Positions 58,537-64,000 of a stretch of 64,000 bases of DNA are shown here, in pieces (the stretch's first letter is position 1; every line of letters begins with the position of its first letter). The notes under the pieces were generated by a model. It searched no databases. It worked only from the letters and a program-made list of their open reading frames with translations, and was not told the origin of the DNA. The DNA comes from CAZZDK01 sp964652235 (GTDB lineage: Bacteria; Pseudomonadota; Alphaproteobacteria; UBA9219), in the NCBI GenBank assembly GCA_964652235.1, contig CAZZDK010000006.1, positions 37,297 to 101,296 of the forward strand, written 5' to 3'. The translations under genes were made by a program, and so were the position numbers.

Positions 58537-59673
58537 CTATCTCCTTTGAAGCGTAATGAGAGTCAAATCGTCGATGAGAGAGCCTTCGGGGGAAAGGCTT
58601 TCGGCCAGATCGGCCCGTTGCAGGTTCGCCTTGCGCAGAACGTCCGCAGGCTCGCCCGTTATGCTTTCGGACCAGCCGTCGCTGTAGAGGACGAGCGTGT
58701 CGCCCTGTTTGAGCGTCGTCGTGGCGGTGGCCAGCGAAACGACGCCCGACCCCAGCGGCAGGCCCCGCGTTTTCAGTTCCGTCACTACGCCGTCGGAGAC
58801 GAGCATGGGGAAAGGAATGCCCGATCCGGCATAGCGCAACTCTTCGTTCGCTCGGTTATAGGTGACCGCTACCGCCCCCGCGAAAAGCTGGCCGAAGGAG
58901 ATTTTGGCCATTGCGGCGTCGAGCTTGTTGAGAAAGGCGCCGGGGTCCAGAAGCTCTTCGTGGTATTCCTGGACCAGGCAATCGACGCGCAGGGCGTTGA
59001 TGGCCCCTGCCAGTCCGTGCGCGCTGGCGTCGATCAGGACGAGGGAAAGGCAGTCGTCGTTCAGCGCGCGCAAGGACCACAAATCGCCGCCGATTTCGTC
59101 GTGCGGGCGGTAAACGGACGAACATTTCAGGCCGTAGGCCCCGGCAAGGTCGGCGGCTTTTTCGGCAGGCGGCAAGATGGCGTCGAGAAAGGCGTGGGTG
59201 ATTTCGATATGCGCCTGAATGCGGTTGCGGAAGTCGAACAAAACGCGCGAGGAGATGGCGCTTCGCAAGTGGGCCTTGATACGCGCCTTCAGCTCGCCCA
59301 AATGAAACGGGCGGCTTACCACGTCGGTCGCGCCGAGGTTGAAGCAGCGCACCCGGTCGTCCTCGCCTTGCAGGCTCGTCTGCACGAGGATGGACAGGCT
59401 GTCGAAATTGGGGTTCGAACGAAGCTGGCGCATCAACTCAAGACCGTCCATGCGCGGCATACGGATGTCGAGAAGAATGAGGTCGGGTTGAAAGCGGGTG
59501 ATGAGTTCAAGCGCCGCCACGCCGTCTTCGGCGTCGTCGATGATCCCGACGCCCAGCTTTTCGCAGACGCTTCGCAAAAGGACGCGGTTCGTCGGGTCGT
59601 CGTCCACGATGACGACGTGCGCCCGGCTGAATTCCGAAGGAATATCTTCCGCAGGTGAAGGCGTAAGAGACAC
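58537..59673 (-). CDS. Response-regulator/PP2C phosphatase (RsbU-like)
   Basis: A 378-residue two-domain protein. Residues 17-135 form a receiver domain (HVVIVDDDPTNRVLLRSVCEKLG, phosphoacceptor Asp in PDLILLDIRMPRMDG, conserved Lys replaced by Arg in VVSRPFHLGEL). Residues 175-375 form a SpoIIE-type phosphatase: EIGGDLWSLRALNDDCLSLVLIDASAHGLAGA, DTLVLYSDGWSESI and DDLTLITL carry the metal-binding Asp residues. Likely dephosphorylates the STAS partner in response to a histidine kinase not seen here. The receiver's K-to-R change could alter switching. Confidence 0.9.
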   Translation of the reverse strand: MSLTPSPAEDIPSEFSRAHVVIVDDDPTNRVLLRSVCEKLGVGIIDDAEDGVAALELITRFQPDLILLDIRMPRMDGLELMRQLRSNPNFDSLSILVQTSLQGEDDRVRCFNLGATDVVSRPFHLGELKARIKAHLRSAISSRVLFDFRNRIQAHIEITHAFLDAILPPAEKAADLAGAYGLKCSSVYRPHDEIGGDLWSLRALNDDCLSLVLIDASAHGLAGAINALRVDCLVQEYHEELLDPGAFLNKLDAAMAKISFGQLFAGAVAVTYNRANEELRYAGSGIPFPMLVSDGVVTELKTRGLPLGSGVVSLATATTTLKQGDTLVLYSDGWSESITGEPADVLRKANLQRADLAESLSPEGSLIDDLTLITLQRR

Positions 59674-59838
59674 GCGAAAAGCCTTTGCCGATAAAACAAA
59701 ACGACGTCTTATGTTTTATTTTCTTTGGCTTAAATAAGGCTTAACGGGCTGCATATTTCCTTATTAAGGAATGGTTTAGGGGGTATGCAAGGGAGGGGGT
59801 GGGGATATGGACGTTAAAATCCTCCCCTGAACCCTCTC

Positions 59839-60042
59839 TTAGAATCCTTCGCGCTCTTTGCGTTTGCGCTCGACCTTGCGGGCGCGGCGAACGGCTTCGG
59901 CCTTTTCGCGGGCGCGTTTTTCCGAGGGTTTTTCGTAATTGCGGCGCAGCTTCATTTCGCGGAAGACGCCTTCGCGTTGCAGCTTTTTCTTCAGGACGCG
60001 CAGCGCCTGATCGACATTGTTGTCACGCACCGAAACTTGCAC
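59839..60042 (-). CDS. rpsU: 30S ribosomal protein S21
   Basis: 67 residues, starting MQVSVRDNNVDQALRVLKKK and ending in a highly basic tail (RREKA-type, KVERKRKEREGF), the alphaproteobacterial S21 form. It is transcribed alone, with an AT-rich region on the downstream side and about 140 bases to sspB upstream. Confidence 0.96.
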   Translation of the reverse strand: MQVSVRDNNVDQALRVLKKKLQREGVFREMKLRRNYEKPSEKRAREKAEAVRRARKVERKRKEREGF

Positions 60043-60180
60043 GTAGAATCCCCTCCTTGCGGGAATAAAAGGTTAGCCTATCCCAAACGGGAAGGGCGTT
60101 TGATAGCACAAAGAGGTCCTGCGGGCCAAAGCTTTTTTCGGAAGGCGGAATGAAACTAAATTATTGAATATAAACACAAA

Positions 60181-60651
60181 TTAGTCTTCCTTCTTGCGGA
60201 AACGGTCCAGACTGATGACTTTTCCGAGTTTTTCCTCCCCGGCGGTCTCTTCAGTCTTTCCGCCTGCCTGCTCGTTCTCTTCGCCGCCGTCCAGGGGAAG
60301 GGACTGGAATTGCAGCGCGAAATTGACTGACGGATCGGCGAACGTTGTGATTGCCGCAAAGGGGATCGAAAGGCGCTCTTTCACGTTGTTGAAGCTCAGC
60401 ATGACCGAGAAAGAATCCTTGCCGACCGTTAGGCCGTAGAACTGGTGCTGCAGAACGATGGTCATTTCCTCCGGGTACTTTTCTCGCAGGTAAGAGGGAA
60501 TTTCCACGCCCGGAAAGTGGGTCAGGAACGAGATGTAAAAATGGTGCTCGCCTGGCAGGCCCTTTTCGACAACCCTTTCCATGGCCTGCTTGACGACCTC
60601 GCGCAGGGCCGTTTCGATGAGCGTGTCGTAGCGGATAAGATCTTCGGACAT
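60181..60651 (-). CDS. sspB: ClpXP adaptor SspB (alpha type)
   Basis: Delivers ssrA-tagged proteins to ClpXP. LIRYDTLIETALREVVKQAMERV, HHFYISFLTHFPGVEIPSYLREKYPEEMTIVLQHQFYGL and the C-terminal acidic region followed by GKVISLDRFRKKED (the ClpX-binding peptide) are characteristic of the alphaproteobacterial group. It lies just downstream of, and on the same strand as, the ssrA gene that makes its tag; the two products work in one pathway. Confidence 0.93.
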   Translation of the reverse strand: MSEDLIRYDTLIETALREVVKQAMERVVEKGLPGEHHFYISFLTHFPGVEIPSYLREKYPEEMTIVLQHQFYGLTVGKDSFSVMLSFNNVKERLSIPFAAITTFADPSVNFALQFQSLPLDGGEENEQAGGKTEETAGEEKLGKVISLDRFRKKED

Positions 60652-60660
60652 GAAGCACCA

Positions 60661-60709
60661 GGAAAAAGAAAACGAAAGTGGAGGGGCTTCTGTTGCCCGG
60701 CGCCCCTCC
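60661..60709 (-). terminator. Terminator-like hairpin at the 3' end of ssrA
   Basis: On the minus strand, GGAGGGGC and GCCCCTCC pair around a 14-base loop, followed by ACTTTCGTTTTCTTTTTCC. It closes the coding piece of the tmRNA precursor before sspB. Confidence 0.7.
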
Positions 60710-60753
60710 GAGCCGCGGTGGTTGCAAACTACCCTTTTTCCGCATTGCGGAGG

Positions 60754-60798
60754 TTAGGCAGCGATAGCAACGGCACCCATGTCAACGTTGTCGTTGGC
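60754..60798 (-). other. tmRNA tag-peptide reading frame
   Basis: GCC resume codon then AAC GAC AAC, ending GCT ATC GCT GCC TAA: tag ANDNVDMGAVAIAA. The AND start and hydrophobic AIAA end, needed for SspB and ClpX recognition, are standard; the middle (VDMGAV) is variable among alphaproteobacteria. Confidence 0.92.
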
Positions 60799-60886
60799 AT
60801 TTGTGTGAGTGACCCGATAACGGCGGTATCATGCCGGGCGAAAACCTTACCTTTACTACGCGCGTCGAGCCTGTTTCGCCCCCTGA

Positions 60887-61010
60887 GGAAAAGCGTTGGG
60901 TTGGGCTGCAAATCGGTTCTTTCTGCGCTTCCGGTGCTCGCGTGCCCAAAAGTACGCTCCGCTCCGGTTCTCGAAAGAACGCGATTTTCGCCGCAACCTA
61001 ACGCTTTTCC
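60887..61010. repeat. Family B palindromic element (copy B3) in the ssrA spacer
   Basis: Ends are the complementary GGAAAAGCGTTGGGTTG and CAACCTAACGCTTTTCC. The inner stem AATCGGTTCTTTC pairs with GAAAGAACGCGATTT; it differs from the AACCAAGGGTTTC stem of the other copies, but pairing is kept. Blocks GGGCTGCAAA, CTGCGCTTCCGG, CCGCTCCGGTTCTCG are shared. Confidence 0.88.
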
Positions 61011-61190
61011 TTCCACCTTCGCCTTTTACAAGAAGGCAAGTGGTGGAGGCGCCGGGTACCGCCCCCGGGTCCGCAGCGTCTATTCCATAAGGCGTTTATC
61101 GCCATAGCCGGACGAACCGGCAGGAGAGTGTATAGCACGAAAACAAGGCTTTTGAAGGGCAGATATGGTTTCTTACGCTAAAATAAGGCC

Positions 61191-61994
61191 TTAACCTAAG
61201 GCCGGCGCGGAGCCTGTGGCCTTCGCCCCCTTTTTCCCTTGGAAATACGGGGCGGACGCCTCGCAAGGAAAATCTCCCATCATGGCTTTGAGCAGGTCGG
61301 GATTCAGGACCGAGGTGATGTTCCGGACGATTTCGGGATAATCTTTCAGTTTCCGGTAGTTCTTTTCCCAGGCCTCGGCGGCGAGAGAAACCGAACGATC
61401 AAACACGGACAGGAAGGCTTGCAAGGAGCGCTCCTTCGGGATCATGGGGTCTCCGACCAGTTTCTCCCACCAGTTTTTGAAAGGGAGATCCTCGCCCCTG
61501 TTCAAGGCCGAAACGCCCGTTTCGATGTGAAAGGCCGCATTCGCCAGAAAGAGGAGATTTCCGACGACCTTTCCGTCCGGTCTTCCGTCCAGGGCATCGG
61601 CGACGCCGCCGAAGAGCTCGGCGGCGCGGGGGTCCTCCGCTCCGAGCTTCCGAGCCATGGCGCGAAGCCGTTCGGGTTCTTCCGCTTGCTTGCTCAAGCC
61701 GAACAGGCTGTCGAAAGCCTCAAGCTGCCGCGCGACATAGGCCAGCGCGACGAGTTCGGCTCCTTTCGGATCTTCGAGGCCGAGTTCTTTCGTGAAACGC
61801 AAACACCACCTGCGCAGGCCGATAAACTGCTGCTCGAACGTGCCGTCGTTGTCGAGCGGCAATAAAAAGGTTTGTTTGTCGATTTTGATTTCGCGAAGTT
61901 TTTCCCATCGCTTGAAGGCGTCCTCGCCCCGCGAAGCGGCGGAAATTGCGTTCATTATTTCTTTAAGAAAAGGACTTTGATTGTGAAGAAGCAT
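61191..61994 (-). CDS. Hypothetical protein, 267 aa
   Basis: Not recognised. Start ATG at 61994 (MLLHNQSPFLKEIM) is supported by a GGAGGGTTTCC ribosome site; the upstream open frame lacks it. The protein is soluble and mainly helical: GLRRWCLRFTKELGLEDPKGAELVALAYVARQLEAFD and VADALDGRPDGKVVGNLLFLANAAFHIETGVSAL are its clearest parts. It lies upstream of ssrA on the same strand and divergent from the ThyX-like gene. No conserved motif I can name, and no function inferred. Confidence 0.65.
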   Translation of the reverse strand: MLLHNQSPFLKEIMNAISAASRGEDAFKRWEKLREIKIDKQTFLLPLDNDGTFEQQFIGLRRWCLRFTKELGLEDPKGAELVALAYVARQLEAFDSLFGLSKQAEEPERLRAMARKLGAEDPRAAELFGGVADALDGRPDGKVVGNLLFLANAAFHIETGVSALNRGEDLPFKNWWEKLVGDPMIPKERSLQAFLSVFDRSVSLAAEAWEKNYRKLKDYPEIVRNITSVLNPDLLKAMMGDFPCEASAPYFQGKKGAKATGSAPALG

Positions 61995-62143
61995 GGAAAC
62001 CCTCCAATTTATGAATATGAACGAGGAGAGACTAGGAAATAAACAGAAACCTCGCAAGCGGTTAACCATAATAAGGCAAGCTTGATCCCAGGAACGTTTT
62101 TGTCCACCATGAGACGCTCCAACGCCTAGCCGGGGTGATTCCC

Positions 62144-63547
62144 ATGACGCACGAAATCCATATCGTTGACGACAAACATCCCGAAGACCAGGCCATGTTG
62201 CAGGCGCTTTATTCGCGCAGCCCGGCGAGCGTCGTGACGCATTTGGAGCGTCTCAAACAGGTCGGCAGCGGCAAGTTCATGAGCCAGTATTACGTCGGCT
62301 ACGGGCACGCTTCGATCGGCGATTGCGGCGCGACGACCTGCTTTATCGAACAGGTCTCCATGCTTGTCGCGAAAGCGATACAGGAAAATCCGCTTTATAA
62401 CGGCCAGGAAGCCTCGACGCGTTATCTCGATTTTTCGAAACAGGAAATCATCGATCCTTATAATCATCCCGCCAGCGCCGCGATTCAGGAAAAATGGCGC
62501 GAGATTTACGATCAAACCAAAACCGGATTGCAAGAAGGCCTCAAGAAACGGCACCCCTTTAATTCGGCGGAATATAAGAACGAAAAGATATGGGAAAACA
62601 CGCTTAATGCGCGTTCGTTCGACATCGCGCGCAGCCTTTTGCCCTTCGGCACGACCACGCTTCTGAGCTGGAGCACCTCTCTGCGCCAGGCGCGAGATAA
62701 CCTGCGCCGCCTTAAGCACCATCCCTTGAAAGAGGTGCGGGACGTGGCGCAGAGCCTTTTCGCCGCGCTCATGCGGAAGTATCCCAACAGCTTTACCGGC
62801 AAGGAAATGGACTTGCAGGAGGGCTCTCCCCGCGACGCTTACGCGAAGGAATTCGCCCTGCGCAATCATTACGAAACGAGCGAGGATATCGAAACGCGCT
62901 TCCGCTTTACGGAATCCGAACGCGCGGCGCTTAAGGCCGGAAAGATCGTCGCGCGGCGCGAGACTTTGGATGTCGAGGGCCTGCGCCGCTACGAAAAGGA
63001 AACGCTCGCGCAAAGGCCGGAAGGGGCGCCTCTTCCTTGGCGTCTGCAATCCTACGGAACCTACAACCTCGCTTTTCTCTTGGATTTCGGCTCTTTCCGC
63101 GACCTTCAGCGCCACCGCAACGGCGTGTGCCAGATCCCTCTCACCGATATGCGGTACGGCCTGCATCCCTGGTACCTCTCGCAGTACGAAAGTTTGTTGG
63201 CTCCGGCAGACTTCGAGGCGCTTAAGAGAAACATCGCCGCGCAGTCCGACGCCATCGCTTCGCTTAAAAAGCAGGGAATCATCACCACGCCCGTTCAGGA
63301 CCAATATCTTTTGCCGATGGGCACGATGGCGCTCGTCCATGTGGCTTATTCGGTGCCGCAGATGGCCTATGTGGGCGAATTGCGCTCGCAAAAGACGGTG
63401 CATCCGTCGCTCAGGCCGATCGCCCGGCAAATGCTGGAGATTCTGGAACAGGATTTTCCCGGCATGGCCCTTTACGGCGACCGCGACGAAGACAGTTGGA
63501 CGGCCAAGCGCGGCGAGCAGACGATTGCAGCCAAGGCTGCCGGTTGA
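62144..63547 (+). CDS. Double ThyX-like domain protein
   Basis: A 467-residue protein built from two copies of the flavin-dependent thymidylate synthase fold. Repeat 1 has VGYGHASIGDCGATTCFIEQVSML, STRYLDF and LPFGTTTLLSWSTSLRQARDNLRRL. Repeat 2 has NLAFLLDFGSFRDLQRHRNGVC near residue 315 and LPMGTMALVHVAYSVPQMAYVGELR. The canonical ThyX motif RHRx7S is only partly kept: RHR is present in repeat 2 (about residue 323) without the following Ser, and is absent from repeat 1. True thymidylate synthase activity is therefore uncertain. I start at ATG 62144 after GGGGTGA; GTG 62135 is possible. Usual ThyX proteins are 220-300 residues. Confidence 0.82.
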   Translation: MTHEIHIVDDKHPEDQAMLQALYSRSPASVVTHLERLKQVGSGKFMSQYYVGYGHASIGDCGATTCFIEQVSMLVAKAIQENPLYNGQEASTRYLDFSKQEIIDPYNHPASAAIQEKWREIYDQTKTGLQEGLKKRHPFNSAEYKNEKIWENTLNARSFDIARSLLPFGTTTLLSWSTSLRQARDNLRRLKHHPLKEVRDVAQSLFAALMRKYPNSFTGKEMDLQEGSPRDAYAKEFALRNHYETSEDIETRFRFTESERAALKAGKIVARRETLDVEGLRRYEKETLAQRPEGAPLPWRLQSYGTYNLAFLLDFGSFRDLQRHRNGVCQIPLTDMRYGLHPWYLSQYESLLAPADFEALKRNIAAQSDAIASLKKQGIITTPVQDQYLLPMGTMALVHVAYSVPQMAYVGELRSQKTVHPSLRPIARQMLEILEQDFPGMALYGDRDEDSWTAKRGEQTIAAKAAG

Positions 63548-63551
63548 AAAT

Positions 63552-63658
63552 CGTCATTGCGAGCGCCCGTCAGGGCGCGCGGCAATCCAGAGTCGCAAGG
63601 AACGACATTGGCTTGTTCGACTCTGGATCGCCACGGCGCTTCGCGCCTCGCGATGACG
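63552..63658. repeat. Family C palindromic element (copy C2)
   Basis: CGTCATTGCGAGCGCCCGTC and GGCAATCCAGAGTCG on the left are complementary to CGACTCTGGATCGCC and CGCGCCTCGCGATGACG on the right. Loop around AAGGAACGACATTGGCTTGT. It fills the space between the ThyX-like gene and the convergent methyltransferase gene. Confidence 0.88.
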
Positions 63659-63664
63659 GAAACC

Positions 63665-64000
63665 CTACTTCTCAAACCGGCCCGCCACCTCCAAATGCTC
63701 GGACCAAAGAAACTGGTCCACGGGCTGAAGGGCTTCGAGCTTGTAGCCGCCCTCGATAAGGATCTTCGCGTCGCGCATGAAGGTCGGCGGATCGCAGGAA
63801 ACGGCGATGACGGTTTTCGCGCCGCTTTGCGCAATCTGCCGCGCCTGCGCCTTGGCGCCGCCGCGCGGCGGATCGAAAATAACGGCATCGAACGCGTTGC
63901 AATCCGTCGCGCCCGCGGGATCGCTCGCAAGATTGCGGCGCTCCGTTTTGTAACGCGCCTGTCCTTTCGTTGCGGCGGCGAGCGCTTCGACGGCGGGGCC
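63665..64000 (-). CDS. TrmA/RlmD-type RNA (uracil-5)-methyltransferase, C-terminal part
   Basis: SAM-dependent m5U methyltransferase; the last 111 residues are visible and the gene runs out of the window. DAVIFDPPRGGAKAQARQIA is motif IV, AVSCDPPTFMRDAKILIEGGY carries the catalytic Cys and the following family block, and PVDQFLWSEHLEVAGRFEK ends with the general-base Glu of the SxHxE-type motif. Which uridine (tRNA 54, or 23S 747 or 1939) is modified cannot be told. The N-terminal TRAM or Fe-S region is outside. Confidence 0.9.
   Translation of the reverse strand, partial: GPAVEALAAATKGQARYKTERRNLASDPAGATDCNAFDAVIFDPPRGGAKAQARQIAQSGAKTVIAVSCDPPTFMRDAKILIEGGYKLEALQPVDQFLWSEHLEVAGRFEK

Larger units (their letters stand above)
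60670..61110 (-). ncRNA. ssrA: Circularly permuted two-piece transfer-messenger RNA
   Basis: On the minus strand the acceptor piece comes first (about 61110-61041), with TATGGCGATAAACGCC, a T arm CCGGG/CCCGG and a 3' end CGCCTCCACCA. The coding piece starts at 60883 with GGGGGCGAAACAGGCTCGAC, as in tmRNAs. Its first seven bases GGGGGCG pair with CGCCUCC of the acceptor piece, including the alanine-identity G3-U70 wobble. The tag frame (60798-60754) reads ANDNVDMGAVAIAA then TAA. The spacer between the pieces (60884-61040) holds a family B palindrome. Piece ends at about 61110 and 60670 are approximate. A TATACA box about 20 bases upstream may be the -10. Confidence 0.93.

Noticed and set aside
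59757..59771. Palindrome TTCCTTATTAAGGAA near rpsU
   Set aside because: Short dyad in AT-rich DNA between the PP2C gene and the rpsU 3' end; no regulator or second copy supports an operator.

Overview
The window is 64 kb of a GC-rich alphaproteobacterial chromosome, with two runs of N (1039-1102 and 11396-11412) typical of a draft or metagenome assembly. The assignment rests on a circularly permuted, two-piece tmRNA gene beside an alpha-type sspB; a divergent carAB / yqeY-dnaG-rpoD arrangement; the order nadD-rsfS-rlmH-gpmI-envC; an LdtR-like MarR protein; DUF1036; and a Tad pilus locus. I did not identify a genus. I see no rRNA or tRNA gene, no CRISPR array and no stretch above 300 bases without a gene.

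Layout. 1-2035: dnaN (3' part) and recF. 2032-8968: an unknown gene, an ABC exporter, a TSUP permease with its TIGR02186 partner, a universal stress protein, an Nfu Fe-S protein and an NhaD antiporter. 9091-15877: a minus-strand run of five tightly packed genes (aconitase-like protein lacking every catalytic residue, solo Clp-D1-type AAA ATPase, Gfo/Idh/MocA oxidoreductase, GT4 and GT2 glycosyltransferases). 15936-19712: DUF1036 protein, PlsC, MiaB, an orphan and an LdtR-like regulator. 19809-31524: a Tad/Flp pilus region (TadD-like lipoprotein, TadC, TadB, TadA, TadZ, CpaD, CpaC, CpaB, CpaA and a 53-residue Flp pilin), interrupted by an AT-rich island (GNAT, XRE regulator, orphan). 31676-41016: CPA2 antiporter, metK, trmB, rpoD, dnaG, an orphan and yqeY. 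41219-49734: carA, an inserted cassette, carB, greA, a DedA protein, acpP and fabF. 49857-56560: parvulin isomerase, CYTH protein, nadD, a 33-residue lysine-rich protein, rsfS, rlmH, gpmI and envC. 56705-64000: kdsD-like isomerase, an RsbW/STAS/PP2C partner-switching set, rpsU, sspB, ssrA, an orphan, a double ThyX-like protein and the 3' end of an RNA uracil-methyltransferase.

The most unusual content is three families of palindromic elements. Family A is a G-rich arm. Two near-perfect 33-nt inverted copies bound a four-helix-bundle (S23/IVP-type) gene plus a LOG-family gene between carA and carB. Compact palindromic versions of the same arms sit inside the carA reading frame and at the start of recF, where they supply the start codon. 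Family B is a roughly 110-125 nt palindrome with three copies whose stems differ in sequence but stay complementary; one copy lies in the excised spacer of the permuted tmRNA gene. Family C is the common ATTGCGAG/CAATCCAG type. The other highlight is the full-length aconitase-like protein without Fe-S ligands.
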